A stretch of DNA of 64,000 nt from Dermatophilaceae bacterium Soc4.6 (lineage in GTDB: Bacteria; Actinomycetota; Actinomycetes; Actinomycetales; Dermatophilaceae). The first letter of the stretch is position 1; each line of letters begins with the position of its first letter. Position numbers and translations under genes: made by a program. Where the stretch lies: assembly GCA_039889245.1 (NCBI GenBank), contig JAZGVH010000002.1, positions 4,402,001 through 4,466,000 of the forward strand, given 5' to 3'. The notes beneath the pieces are model-generated. The model worked only from the letters and a program-made list of their open reading frames with translations. It ran no database searches and was not told where the DNA came from. Shown in pieces: positions 1 to 8,568 of the stretch.

Positions 1-2
1 TG

Positions 3-1067
3 TGCCCCCAGGCGGTCGTGATCCAGCCGGACTTCACGCGCTACGCCCAGATCTCCGAGGCGATCATGGCGACCTTCCACTCGGTCACCGACGTCGTCGA
101 GCCACTCTCCCTCGACGAGGCGTTTCTCGAGGTCTCGGGAGCTCGACGGCGGCTCGGTCCCCCTGCCCACATCGCCCAGCAGCTGCGCGACGCCATCGCT
201 GACGAGCAGGGCATCACCTGCTCCGTCGGGGTGGCGTCCACGAAGTTCGTCGCCAAGCTCGCCTCCGGTCTGGCCAAGCCCGACGGGATGATCGTCGTCC
301 CCGTCGCCGAGGTGCTCGGTTTCCTCCACCAGCTGCCCGTCGGTGCCCTGTGGGGAGTGGGTGAGCGCACCGAGGAGGTCCTGCAGCGACTGGGGCTGCG
401 CACGGTCGCCGACATCGCGCACACTCCGGTCGAGACCCTGCGCACCGCGCTGGGTGACGGCACCGGCACCCACCTGCACCAGCTCGCCTGGGGTCGCGAC
501 GAGCGGGCGGTGGTGCGTCAGCAGCGCGAGAAGAGCATCGGCTCGGACGAGACGTTCGGGCACGACGTCGACGACCCCGTCGTCATCCACCGCGAGCTGC
601 TGCGGCTGAGCGACCGGACGGCAGCCCGGGTGCGGTCCGCCGGTCTCGTCGGGCGCACGGTCACGGTCAAGGTGAGGTTCGCCGACTTCACCACGATCAC
701 CAGGTCGCGGACCCTGCGCGACCCCACCGACGTCTCACGCGACCTCTACGCCACCGCCCGCTCCCTCTTCGACGCGCTCGGTCTGCAGCGGGCCCGGATC
801 CGGCTCGTGGGGGTCCGGATGGAGGGCCTCACCGAGGCGGCGGGCGCCCCCATCCAGGCCACCCTCGACGAGCCCGACTTCGGGTGGCGGGACGCCGACC
901 GGGCCGTCGACCGCGCCAGCGCCCGCTTCGGGGCCGGGGCGGTGCGTCCGGCTGCCCTCGTGCGTGAGCCAGGCGTGCCCGGACGCTCCGGACCCTCTGG
1001 TCGCGCCGGACCCTCCAGACCTCCGGTGCCTCCCGGACGCACGGGCCGAGCCGTCCCCCCGCCGTGA
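3..1067 (+). CDS. dinB: DNA polymerase IV (Y-family), 5' end outside the window
   Basis: Error-prone translesion polymerase. The reading frame is open from the window edge (first visible residues CPQAVV), so the N-terminus with the first catalytic Asp is missing. The Y-family palm motif SLDEAFLEVSG, with the catalytic Asp-Glu pair, lies at about 108-140. It is followed by a helix-hairpin-helix stretch (GVGERTEEVLQRLGL, about 355-400) and the little-finger domain starting near EKSIGSDETFG. The last 40 or so residues are a Pro/Arg/Gly-rich tail with no recognisable beta-clamp motif. DUF3040 follows in the same direction, a pairing often seen in actinobacteria. Confidence 0.93.
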   Translation, partial: CPQAVVIQPDFTRYAQISEAIMATFHSVTDVVEPLSLDEAFLEVSGARRRLGPPAHIAQQLRDAIADEQGITCSVGVASTKFVAKLASGLAKPDGMIVVPVAEVLGFLHQLPVGALWGVGERTEEVLQRLGLRTVADIAHTPVETLRTALGDGTGTHLHQLAWGRDERAVVRQQREKSIGSDETFGHDVDDPVVIHRELLRLSDRTAARVRSAGLVGRTVTVKVRFADFTTITRSRTLRDPTDVSRDLYATARSLFDALGLQRARIRLVGVRMEGLTEAAGAPIQATLDEPDFGWRDADRAVDRASARFGAGAVRPAALVREPGVPGRSGPSGRAGPSRPPVPPGRTGRAVPPP

Positions 1068-1233
1068 GGCAGCCGGGTGTGACGAGACCAAGTCCGGGGC
1101 ACTGTCGCGCTGGCCGCGCCCGAGGACTTACAGTGATCAAGAGAGGGTAAGAGACCTCTGCGCTCCGGCGAACCTTGTCGGGTCGCCAGACGTCTTAATG
1201 ATGTAGGCCAGTGTCGGTGAGGGAGGTTTGACG

Positions 1234-1635
1234 GTGCCGCTGTCGGAACACGAGCAGAAGGTCCTCCAGCAGATGGAGCAGGCCTTGTATGCCGAGGACC
1301 CCCGCTTTGCCACCCACATCACGAACCACGGGTTGCACCAGAACAAGCGGCGGATGCTTCTCGGTGGCTTGGGTGTCGTCGCCGGGCTCGCTCTCGTGGT
1401 CCTCTCCGTGCTCAACATGCTGATCTGGCTCGGTGCTGTCGGCTTCGCGCTCATGGTCGCCGGAGGTGCCTATGCCTTCACGCCCACCCGCAAGGCCGTC
1501 GTCGGCGCCGTGGGCGCTGACGGCACGGTGCGCAAGACCGCAGCGGGCGGGAAGAACCGCGCTGGCGCGGGCCGCCAGGGATTCATGCAGCGCATCGAGG
1601 CCCGTTGGGACCGTCGGCGCAACGACAGCTGGTGA
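1234..1635 (+). CDS. DUF3040 membrane protein
   Basis: Small actinobacterial membrane protein of unknown function (133 aa). The N-terminal PLSEHEQKVLQQMEQAL segment is the DUF3040 hallmark. Two close hydrophobic helices follow (about residues 45-80), then a basic, Gly/Arg-rich C-terminal tail. I place the start at the GTG at 1234, because GGGAGG at 1221-1226 is 7 nt upstream of it; the in-frame TTG at 1228 would be only 1 nt from that site. In many actinobacteria DUF3040 precedes mraZ and the division cluster, but here a convergent DUF456 gene follows instead. Confidence 0.88.
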   Translation: MPLSEHEQKVLQQMEQALYAEDPRFATHITNHGLHQNKRRMLLGGLGVVAGLALVVLSVLNMLIWLGAVGFALMVAGGAYAFTPTRKAVVGAVGADGTVRKTAAGGKNRAGAGRQGFMQRIEARWDRRRNDSW

Positions 1636-1666
1636 CCTGAGTCACCACCTGCTTCCTTCTCAGGTC

Positions 1667-2152
1667 TCAGCCGGTGCCCAGGAGGAGCAGTCCGCTGACC
1701 CACGCCGTGATGATGGCCCCGCCTGCGGCCAGCTCGATGAGCATCGAGATCCCGACCGCGGCCAAGGCTGACCGGGTGACCCGCCACGACTTCCCGAGGT
1801 CGCGCTGACGCACGGCCTCGATCGCGAAGATCCCCCCGACGAAGCCGAGCGGCACTCCGACGAGCGGGATCACCACCCCCAGTCCCACCGCGAGCACCAC
1901 CGCCGCCCCGAGCGTCCACGGCCCGACGCCGGCGACCTTGAGGCGCCGCCCGGGCACGAGGTACTTCGCCACCATGCCAGCGACGAACGGCACGAGCGCG
2001 ACCGCCACGACGGCCCACGCGCGATGGTCAGGGTGCAGGGCGGCCCACACGACCACGCCACCGATGACCAGCACGAGGCCCGGCAACACCGGCACGACGA
2101 TGCCGACCAGACCTACGGCCATCAGGGTCGCGGCGAGGAGCGTGACCGTCAC
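1667..2152 (-). CDS. DUF456 family membrane protein
   Basis: 161-residue protein that is almost entirely hydrophobic, with about four to five membrane helices and Gly-rich turns such as VGIVVPVLPG and GVPLGFVGGIFA, which are typical of DUF456. The family has no assigned function. The start is a GTG at 2152 with a weak purine-rich stretch before it. It converges on DUF3040 with 31 nt between the stops. A long inverted repeat lies just upstream of its start. The family call is good; the role is unknown. Confidence 0.85.
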   Translation of the reverse strand: MTVTLLAATLMAVGLVGIVVPVLPGLVLVIGGVVVWAALHPDHRAWAVVAVALVPFVAGMVAKYLVPGRRLKVAGVGPWTLGAAVVLAVGLGVVIPLVGVPLGFVGGIFAIEAVRQRDLGKSWRVTRSALAAVGISMLIELAAGGAIITAWVSGLLLLGTG

Positions 2153-2204
2153 GGAGACCTCGCCCCCCCGGGCCCCACGCCGACCCGGGCGAGGCTGGAC
2201 AGCA

Positions 2205-2263
2205 GTGTGCCCGGGTCAGGGGTGGGGCGACGAGCTCGCACCCACACTCTGACCCGGGCACAC
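2205..2263. repeat. 59-bp interrupted palindrome with 15-bp perfect arms
   Basis: The arm GTGTGCCCGGGTCAG (2205-2219) is repeated exactly in inverse orientation at 2249-2263. The interior holds a further near-match (GTGGG / CCCAC) and the 8-bp palindrome CGAGCTCG at 2231-2238, so almost the whole element folds on itself. It lies between two leftward genes, about 100 nt past the stop of the small zinc protein and about 50 nt before the DUF456 start. It could be a terminator for the former or an operator for the latter. There is no T-run. Confidence 0.6.
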
Positions 2264-2362
2264 CGACCAGTCCTAGGCCCCGTCGACATCACTGCGCGGC
2301 AGTCGCCGCTGTGAGAGAGGTCACGGGAAGAGGTCGTGAAGGAGGCTCGAGGCGCGCATCCG

Positions 2363-2581
2363 TCAGCGGGCGGCTGCCTCCGACTCCTTGGCCGAGAGGC
2401 GGTTGCTCTCGTCCTGGATCTCGCTCGCCTTCTCCTGCAGCTGTGGCAGGTGCTGACGCCCGTGGTGGGCGCAGAAGAGCAGCTCTCCGCCGCTCGTGAG
2501 GCGGGCGCGAATGTAGGCCTGGGCGCCGCAACGGTCGCAACGGTCCGCTGCGCTGAGGCTCGGGGCCAAAGTCGTGTTCAC
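2363..2581 (-). CDS. small zinc-ribbon-like protein (DUF7455 family)
   Basis: 72-residue conserved actinobacterial protein. It has CDRCGAQAY followed by FCAHHGRQH, a C-x2-C ... C-x2-H arrangement that should bind one zinc, then a charged helical C-terminus. Function unknown. I start it at the GTG at 2581 (NTTLAPSLSAADRC), with AGAAGG just upstream, rather than at an in-frame ATG 57 nt earlier that would add an Arg-rich extension not usual for the family. It is divergent from parE, with 332 bp between them. Confidence 0.8.
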   Translation of the reverse strand: MNTTLAPSLSAADRCDRCGAQAYIRARLTSGGELLFCAHHGRQHLPQLQEKASEIQDESNRLSAKESEAAAR

Positions 2582-2647
2582 GTCTGCCTTCTCTCGTCTG
2601 TGTCGGTCCCGGATGCGGTCTACGGTCGGTGGTGCCACATCCGGAGG

Positions 2648-2663
2648 GTCATATCTCTATGAC
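2648..2663. promoter_or_regulatory. 16-bp inverted repeat between the small zinc protein and parE
   Basis: GTCATA-TCTC-TATGAC is a perfect 6-bp inverted repeat with a 4-nt spacer, in unusually AT-rich sequence for this window. It lies 67-82 nt upstream of the leftward small zinc gene, in the range of a promoter. It may be an operator; no regulator can be named. Confidence 0.4.
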
Positions 2664-2692
2664 GTCCACCTGGTGACGCTGGCTTGCGTCAC

Positions 2693-2771
2693 CCGTCTGC
2701 CGTACGAACAGTCAAACACGTGAGTCTCTTCCCGGGGGGCATTGACCGCGGTCCGAGCCGTCTGCCGTACG
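2693..2771 (+). repeat. 14-bp direct repeat upstream of parE
   Basis: CCGTCTGCCGTACG occurs exactly at 2693-2706 and again at 2758-2771. A third partial copy, TCCGTACA, lies near 2791-2798, and a TTGACC hexamer lies between the two full copies (about 2742-2747). The 332-bp gap 2582-2913 holds these sites and the 2648-2663 inverted repeat but no gene I can support. The repeat probably belongs to the parE control region. Confidence 0.4.
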
Positions 2772-2913
2772 CCAACCACCCGTTCGGGTGATGTCCGTAC
2801 AGGGCATTCGTGGCAGTGGCAGTGGATGGATGGCGTGGCTCACCGACGCTGTCACAGGGGCCGGATACGCTGCCCGAGTCCGACGCCTGCCCCCGACGAA
2901 GAAGGCTCTCCTG

Positions 2914-5037
2914 TTGTCCACCCCCGCACGCTCCACCGACACCGGCGCCTACACCGCCCGTCACCTGCAGGTCCTCGAGGGGCTCGAGGCGGTGCGCAAG
3001 CGTCCGGGGATGTACATCGGCTCGCGCGACCAGAAGGGGCTGATGCACTGCCTCTGGGAGGTCATCGACAACGCGGTCGACGAGGCACTGGCCGGTCAGG
3101 GGGAGCGCATCGACGTGGTGCTCTACGCCGACCGCTCGGTCGAGGTGCGCGACCGCGGGCGCGGCATCCCGGTCGACATCGAGCCCCGCACGGGGCTGAC
3201 CGGTGTCGAGGTCGTCTTCACCAAGCTCCACGCCGGCGGCAAGTTCGGTGGCAGCTCGTATGCCGCGACCGGCGGTCTGCACGGCGTCGGCGCCTCGGTC
3301 GTCAACGCCCTGTCCGGGCGCCTCGACGTCGAGGTCGACCGCGCCGGCAAGACCTACGGCATGAGCTTTCGCCGTGGCGAGCCGGGCGTCTTCGACGACG
3401 GCGGCGGAGAGCCGTCACCGGAGTCGCCCTTCGCGCCCTTCGTGGCCGGGAGCGAGCTGCGCATCGTCGGCAAGGCCGGGCGGGGTGTCACCGGCAGCCG
3501 CATCCGCTTCTGGCCGGACCATCAGATCTTCGAGGCCGGCTCCGAGCTCGACTACGACCAGCTGGCCGACCGCGCCCGCCAGACGTCGTTCCTGATCCCG
3601 GGACTGCAGCTCGTCGTCCGCGACGAGCGCCGCCTGCCGGGCACGCCGGGGGCCGACGCGGCCAGCGAGGAGGTGTTCCACCACGACGGGGGGATCGCCG
3701 AGTTCGTCGAGTTCCTCGCTCCGGACGCGGCCGTCACCGACGTCTGGAGCCTGCAGGGCTCTGGCACCTTCCGTGAGACGGTGCCGATCCTCGACGCCAC
3801 CGGCAGGATGACCCCCACCGAGCTCGAGCGCGAGTGCGTCGTCGACATCGCGATCCGCTGGGGCACCGGCTACGACACCCGGATGCAGTCGTTCGTCAAC
3901 ATCATCACCACGCCCAAGGGCGGCACCCACGTGGCCGGCTTCGAGCAGGCGCTGCTGAAGGTCTTCCGCAAGCAGCTCGAGGTCAACTCGCGCACGCTCA
4001 AGGTCGGCAGCGACAAGGTCGAGAAGGACGACATCGCGGCGGGGATGACCGCGGTCGTCACGGTGCGCCTGGCCGAGCCGCAGTTCGAGGGCCAGACCAA
4101 GGAGGTGCTCGGCACCTCGGCGGTGCGCGCGATCGTGTCGCGGGTGGTCGAGCAGGAGCTGACCGAGCGGATCACCAACCCCAAGCGGGGCGACAAGGCA
4201 GCCTCGAGGCTCCTGCTGGAGAAGGTCGTCGCCGAGATGAAGTCGCGCATCAGCGCGCGCATGCACAAGGAGACGCAGCGTCGCAAGACGGCGCTGGAGT
4301 CGTCGTCGCTCCCGGCCAAGCTCGCCGACTGCCGCACCCACGACGTCGAGCGGTCGGAGCTGTTCATCGTCGAGGGCGACAGCGCCCTCGGCACCGCGAA
4401 GCTGGCCCGCTCCAGCGACTACCAGGCCCTGCTGCCCATCCGCGGCAAGATCCTCAACGTGCAGAAGGCCTCGGTGGCCGACATGCTCAAGAACGCCGAG
4501 TGCGCGGCGATCATCCAGGTGGTCGGGGCAGGGTCGGGCCGGTCCTTCGACCTCGACTCTGCCCGCTACGGCAAGATCATCATCATGAGCGACGCCGACG
4601 TGGACGGCGCGCACATCCGCACCCTGCTGCTCACCCTCTTCTTCCGCTACATGCGCCCCCTCGTGGATGCCGGCCGGGTCTATGCCGCGATCCCGCCGCT
4701 GCACCGGCTCGAGGTCATCAACCAGGGCAAGAAGAACGACTACGTCTACACCTACAACGAGGCCGAGATGCGCCGCACGCGCGCCTCGATCGAGAAGCGC
4801 GGCAAGCGCATCAAGGAGCCGCCGCAGCGCTACAAGGGCCTCGGCGAGATGGATGCCGACCAGCTGGCCGACACGACGATGGACCCGCGCCACCGCACCC
4901 TGCGCCGGGTCACCCTCACCGAGGCCGAGGCGGCCGAGTCGGTCTTCGAGCTGCTCATGGGGAACGAGGTCGGCCCCCGCAAGGACTTCATCATCGACTC
5001 CGCCGCCGGGCTCGACCGCGCCCGCATCGACGCCTGA
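2914..5037 (+). CDS. parE: DNA topoisomerase IV subunit B (type IIA, ATPase subunit)
   Basis: ATPase subunit of a type IIA topoisomerase (707 aa) that with ParC decatenates daughter chromosomes. The GHKL motifs are present: EVIDNAVDEA (catalytic Glu49, Asn53), DRGRGIPVD, and the loop ending GGLHGVGASVVNALS. The TOPRIM domain has EGDSALGTAK (Glu487) and DADVDGAH (Asp560/562/564); KGLGEMD begins at 641. EGDSALGTAK in place of the gyrase EGDSAGGSAK, and the pairing with a ParC-like gene about 9 kb away, favour ParE over GyrB. The start is a TTG at 2914, 8 nt after AAGAAGG; an upstream in-frame ATG at 2788 would run through the probable promoter. Confidence 0.92.
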   Translation: MSTPARSTDTGAYTARHLQVLEGLEAVRKRPGMYIGSRDQKGLMHCLWEVIDNAVDEALAGQGERIDVVLYADRSVEVRDRGRGIPVDIEPRTGLTGVEVVFTKLHAGGKFGGSSYAATGGLHGVGASVVNALSGRLDVEVDRAGKTYGMSFRRGEPGVFDDGGGEPSPESPFAPFVAGSELRIVGKAGRGVTGSRIRFWPDHQIFEAGSELDYDQLADRARQTSFLIPGLQLVVRDERRLPGTPGADAASEEVFHHDGGIAEFVEFLAPDAAVTDVWSLQGSGTFRETVPILDATGRMTPTELERECVVDIAIRWGTGYDTRMQSFVNIITTPKGGTHVAGFEQALLKVFRKQLEVNSRTLKVGSDKVEKDDIAAGMTAVVTVRLAEPQFEGQTKEVLGTSAVRAIVSRVVEQELTERITNPKRGDKAASRLLLEKVVAEMKSRISARMHKETQRRKTALESSSLPAKLADCRTHDVERSELFIVEGDSALGTAKLARSSDYQALLPIRGKILNVQKASVADMLKNAECAAIIQVVGAGSGRSFDLDSARYGKIIIMSDADVDGAHIRTLLLTLFFRYMRPLVDAGRVYAAIPPLHRLEVINQGKKNDYVYTYNEAEMRRTRASIEKRGKRIKEPPQRYKGLGEMDADQLADTTMDPRHRTLRRVTLTEAEAAESVFELLMGNEVGPRKDFIIDSAAGLDRARIDA

Positions 5038-5158
5038 CCTCAGGGCGCGCCCCGGCGCCCAGGTACCCCCCTTTACGATGAGGGGGACCGACGACCCGTC
5101 GCCACGCGTGGCGCGACCAGGCACCCGACCGCACGTGACCGCAGGGGAGAGCACATCC

Positions 5159-6229
5159 ATGGACGACGACGGTCCGCGCGGCCCGGTGCTCGAGCAGACC
5201 CCCGCAGCGTCCGCGGCTCCAGGCTCTGTCGCGACCTCACCTGCCGGACCGGCCCTGTCACGCGACGAGGTCGACTGGGCCCAGCGCACGCTGCGGTCCG
5301 TCTCGCAGGCGTTCGGGGCCAAGGTCGTGGGGCAGGCGCGCCTGCAGGAGAGCCTGCTCATCGGCCTGCTGACCGGTGGCCACATCCTGCTCGAGTCGGT
5401 GCCGGGCCTGGCCAAGACGACCGCGGCCTCGACCCTGGCCCGCACGGTGACGGGCAGCTTCACCCGCATCCAGTGCACGCCCGACCTGCTGCCCAGCGAC
5501 ATCGTCGGCACCCAGGTCTACGACGCCGGGAAGGCCAGCTTCGAGACCCACCTCGGCCCCGTCCACGCCAACTTCGTCCTGCTCGACGAGATCAACCGAT
5601 CGAGCGCCAAGACCCAGTCGGCGATGCTCGAGGCGATGCAGGAGCGACAGACCTCGATTGGCGGGCGGATGCACCCCCTGCCGCAGCCCTTCCTGGTCCT
5701 CGCCACCCAGAACCCCATCGAGCAGGAGGGGACCTACCCCCTTCCGGAGGCGCAGCTCGACCGCTTCATGCTCAAGGACGTCCTCGACTACCCCACCCTC
5801 GAGGAGGAGGCCGAGGTCCTGCACCGGATCGACGCCGGCGTCTTCGACACACCGGCGAGCCCGGTGGTCTCCCTCGGCGACGTCGAGCGGCTCCAGGCCC
5901 TGACCCGTCGGGTCTACGCCGACCCGGCGATCGTGCGGTATGCCGTCGGCATCGTCTACGTCACGCGTCACGCCGAGCTCTACATCGACCCCACCCTGGC
6001 GCGCTACATCGAGTTCGGGGCCAGTCCTCGTGGCAGCATCGCCTTCGTCCAGGCCGCCCGTGCCCGGGCCATGCTGGCCGGCCGTGACCACGTCGTGCCC
6101 GACGACGTCAAGGCCCTGGCCCACCGCGTGCTGCGCCACCGCGTGGTGCTGGGCTTCGAGGCGATCGCCGAGGGTGTCCCCGTGGAGTCCGTCGTCGACG
6201 CCCTCGTCGCCACCGTGCGCACGCCCTGA
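5159..6229 (+). CDS. MoxR-family AAA+ ATPase
   Basis: Chaperone-like AAA+ ATPase (356 aa), first gene of a six-gene operon. The Walker A variant VPGLAKTT spans about residues 81-88 (Lys86). Walker B is LLDEINR (Asp143, Glu144), and the sensor-1 region is LATQNPIEQEG. A lid domain occupies the C-terminal third. The first 40 residues are low-complexity and not part of the fold. The start is the ATG at 5159, 8 nt after AGGGGAGA. MoxR ATPases act with DUF58 and von Willebrand-A proteins encoded next to them, as here, in assembly or metal-insertion processes; the client of this operon is not evident. Confidence 0.92.
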   Translation: MDDDGPRGPVLEQTPAASAAPGSVATSPAGPALSRDEVDWAQRTLRSVSQAFGAKVVGQARLQESLLIGLLTGGHILLESVPGLAKTTAASTLARTVTGSFTRIQCTPDLLPSDIVGTQVYDAGKASFETHLGPVHANFVLLDEINRSSAKTQSAMLEAMQERQTSIGGRMHPLPQPFLVLATQNPIEQEGTYPLPEAQLDRFMLKDVLDYPTLEEEAEVLHRIDAGVFDTPASPVVSLGDVERLQALTRRVYADPAIVRYAVGIVYVTRHAELYIDPTLARYIEFGASPRGSIAFVQAARARAMLAGRDHVVPDDVKALAHRVLRHRVVLGFEAIAEGVPVESVVDALVATVRTP

Positions 6230-6246
6230 CGGGCACCGGGCCCCTC

Positions 6247-7131
6247 ATGACCGCACTGCTGACCCGGGTGAAGAGCAAGCTCTTCATCGTGGCCCATCGC
6301 AAGACCTGGGGCCTGCTCGACGGTGAGTACTCCTCCGTGTTCCGCGGCCGCAGCCTCGACTACGACGACCTGCGCGAGTACGTCCCGGGTGACGAGGTGC
6401 GTGACATCGACTGGAAGGCCACGGCCCGACACGGCTCGCCGCTGGTCAAGCGCTACGTCGCCAACCGCAAGCAGAAGGTCGTCCTCGTGGTCGATACCGG
6501 TCGCGGCATGGCGGCCCTGGCCGCCAGCGGCGAGGCCAAGTCGTCGGTGGCGGTCATGGTCTGCGGGGTGCTCGGCTACCTGGCGTTGCGGCACGGAGAC
6601 ACCGTCGGTCTGGTCGAAGGGGATGCCACCGGCACCAGGCCCCACCCGAGCAGGAGCTCGGAGGCGCACCTCGAGCGCCTCCTGCGCGAGGTCGACGGGC
6701 GCACGACACTCGACTCCGGCGCCAGCCGGCTGGTCGACCAGCTGCGCTACGTCGCCGACACCTACCGCCAGCGGATGCTGCTCGTCGTCGTCGCCGACGA
6801 CCAGGACCTCACGGGTGAGACCGAGCGGCTCGTACGCCGCCTGCTCGCCCAGCACGAGATCCTCTGGGTGGTCATCGAGGATGCCGACCCCACCACGGCC
6901 GGTCCCGGCGAGCACGCGTACGACGTCCTCGACGACGCCCTCCTGCCCCCTGAGGTGCGTTTCGACGCGCGTCTGCGCGCGGCCTACGGGGTGGCGGTGC
7001 AGGAGCGGCGCGACCAGCTCGAGCGCACCCTCGACCACCTCGGGATCGGGCACACCCGGGTCGGGGACAGCGACCACGCGGTGAGCGCGGTCTTCCGACT
7101 CCTGCAGAGGCAGCGACGCCGTGGGCGCTGA
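6247..7131 (+). CDS. DUF58 domain protein
   Basis: 294-residue cytosolic-looking protein with the DUF58 signature: YSSVFRGRSLDYDDLREY, then GDEVRDIDWKATAR. The domain continues into a VWA-like fold (VVLVVDTGRGMAAL). It starts 17 nt after the MoxR stop and overlaps the next gene by 11 nt, so it is translationally coupled to both. DUF58 proteins accompany MoxR ATPases and VWA membrane proteins in Bat-type aerotolerance and related operons; biochemical activity is unknown. Confidence 0.9.
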   Translation: MTALLTRVKSKLFIVAHRKTWGLLDGEYSSVFRGRSLDYDDLREYVPGDEVRDIDWKATARHGSPLVKRYVANRKQKVVLVVDTGRGMAALAASGEAKSSVAVMVCGVLGYLALRHGDTVGLVEGDATGTRPHPSRSSEAHLERLLREVDGRTTLDSGASRLVDQLRYVADTYRQRMLLVVVADDQDLTGETERLVRRLLAQHEILWVVIEDADPTTAGPGEHAYDVLDDALLPPEVRFDARLRAAYGVAVQERRDQLERTLDHLGIGHTRVGDSDHAVSAVFRLLQRQRRRGR

Positions 7132-7600
7132 CGGCGGGTTCTACCCCCCGATGACCTACTCCGGGATCTGGCTGGTCGTCAGCCTGGCCGTCCTGCTCAC
7201 CGTCGTCGGGTGGTACGTCGTGGTGTGGCGTCTGACCCGGCCCACTCCGCCAACCCCGCCGCCCCCGCCGCTCGCCTCCGACGCCCGGCTGGCCCGGCTC
7301 AAGACCGCTTGCCTGGCCCGGATCGACGAGGTGGTGCGCGAGGTGACAGAGGGGCGGGTGAGCCAGCGGGCGGGGCACCAGGAGCTCAGCACCGTGGTGC
7401 GCGAGTTCGTGCAGGCGGCCTCAGGCGTCAACGCCCCGATGATGACGCTCACCGAGCTCGGCCGCAGCGGCAACCGCCGGCTCGATCCGGTGACCGATGT
7501 GGTGCTCCGGCTCTACCCGGTCGAGTTCGGGCCCGAGCAGTCGGCGAGCGTGACCGACGCGGCCGTCGCTGCCCGTGAGGCGGTGCGACGGTGGAGCTGA
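7121..7600 (+). CDS. single-pass membrane protein of the MoxR/VWA operon
   Basis: 159 aa with one transmembrane helix (about residues 15-36, WLVVSLAVLLTVVGWYVVVW), a Pro-rich linker, then a soluble helical domain (RIDEVVREVTEGRVSQRAGHQELSTVVRE in part). The position between DUF58 and the first VWA gene is where DUF4381-like small membrane proteins are found in other MoxR operons; I cannot confirm membership by eye. The GTG start lies inside the DUF58 gene and the end overlaps the next start by 10 nt. Confidence 0.8.
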   Translation: MGADGGFYPPMTYSGIWLVVSLAVLLTVVGWYVVVWRLTRPTPPTPPPPPLASDARLARLKTACLARIDEVVREVTEGRVSQRAGHQELSTVVREFVQAASGVNAPMMTLTELGRSGNRRLDPVTDVVLRLYPVEFGPEQSASVTDAAVAAREAVRRWS

Positions 7601-8568
7601 GGCAGCCGTGGGTGCTCGGGCCGGCAGGCGTCGGTTTCGCGGTCGTCGCCCTGGCGCTGTGGTGGCTGCTGCGCCGGCGTCGGGAGCGGGGCACCGTGGC
7701 CGTGGCCAACACGGCGCTGCTGCGCCGCCTGCCGGAGTTCCGCAGGGCGGTCGTGCGCCAGCGGCTGACTGCCGTGTGCGTCGCCGGTCTGGCGCTCGTC
7801 CTCGGGGTCGCAGCGATCGTCGGTGCGGCCCGGCCCCAGGACCGGTCCGTGGTCTCCCGCAGCCAGGAGAACCGCGACATCGTGCTGTGCCTCGACGTCT
7901 CCGGGTCGATGATCGACGTCGACGCGCAGGTCATCTCGACCTTCCAGCAGCTGGCCGACGGCTTCCGCGGCGAGCGGATCTCGTTGGTGATCTTCAACAG
8001 CACGGCGGTGCCGGTCTTCCCGCTCACCGACGACTACGAGTTCGTCCGCACCGAGCTGAGCCGGGCGGCCGACGCCCTCGACACCCTCGACCCGACCGAC
8101 AGCTTCTTCGCCGGCACCCTCAACGGCAACGGCAGCTCGCTCATCGGTGACGGGCTCGCGACCTGCGCCCGCAGCTTCGACCACCCCGAGCTCACGCGGG
8201 CCCGGTCGATCATCCTCGCCACCGACAACGAAGCGGCCGGCCGCTCGCTCTTCAGCCTCCCCGAGGCCGGCGCGCTGGCCCAGCGTGGCGGTATCCAGGT
8301 CTACGGGCTCAACCCCTCCGACAGCCCGGCCTCGTCGCCGGCAGCCGAGATGGCGTCGGTGGTCAAGGCCACGGGCGGAGTCTACTACCCGCTCACCGAC
8401 CTCGGAGCCGTGCCCGACCTCCTGCGCCAGGTCAGCTCCCGCGAGGCCGGCCGCATCCCCTCGGCCCCGCAGCTCGTGGTCACCGACGGCCCGGCCGGGC
8501 TGATCGGCCTCGGAGCCCTCGCCCTCGGCCTGCTCCTGCTCGTCCGGAGGCTCCGGTGGCGTCCGTGA
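7591..8568 (+). CDS. VWA-domain membrane protein (BatA-like)
   Basis: 325 aa. Two N-terminal membrane helices (about 10-27 and 60-78) and one near the C-terminus (about 298-318) anchor a von Willebrand factor A domain. The metal-ion-dependent adhesion site is canonical: DVSGSM with Asp102, Ser104 and Ser106. The layout is that of BatA-type proteins, which are thought to cooperate with MoxR and DUF58 partners at the membrane. The start and end overlap both neighbours, so the gene is embedded in the operon. Confidence 0.88.
   Translation: MELRQPWVLGPAGVGFAVVALALWWLLRRRRERGTVAVANTALLRRLPEFRRAVVRQRLTAVCVAGLALVLGVAAIVGAARPQDRSVVSRSQENRDIVLCLDVSGSMIDVDAQVISTFQQLADGFRGERISLVIFNSTAVPVFPLTDDYEFVRTELSRAADALDTLDPTDSFFAGTLNGNGSSLIGDGLATCARSFDHPELTRARSIILATDNEAAGRSLFSLPEAGALAQRGGIQVYGLNPSDSPASSPAAEMASVVKATGGVYYPLTDLGAVPDLLRQVSSREAGRIPSAPQLVVTDGPAGLIGLGALALGLLLLVRRLRWRP

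Noticed and set aside
1068-1233. possible riboswitch or small RNA in the gap before DUF3040
   Set aside because: No conserved core or stable fold recognised; only a possible TTGTCG promoter element near 1175.
1635-1665. hairpin ACCTGAG/CTCAGGT between DUF3040 and DUF456
   Set aside because: 7-bp stem with a 17-nt loop is too weak to call a terminator.
3415-5511. 698-residue open frame on the minus strand opposite parE
   Set aside because: Arg/Ala/Gly/Leu-rich shadow of a GC-rich gene; parE with complete motifs lies on the other strand.
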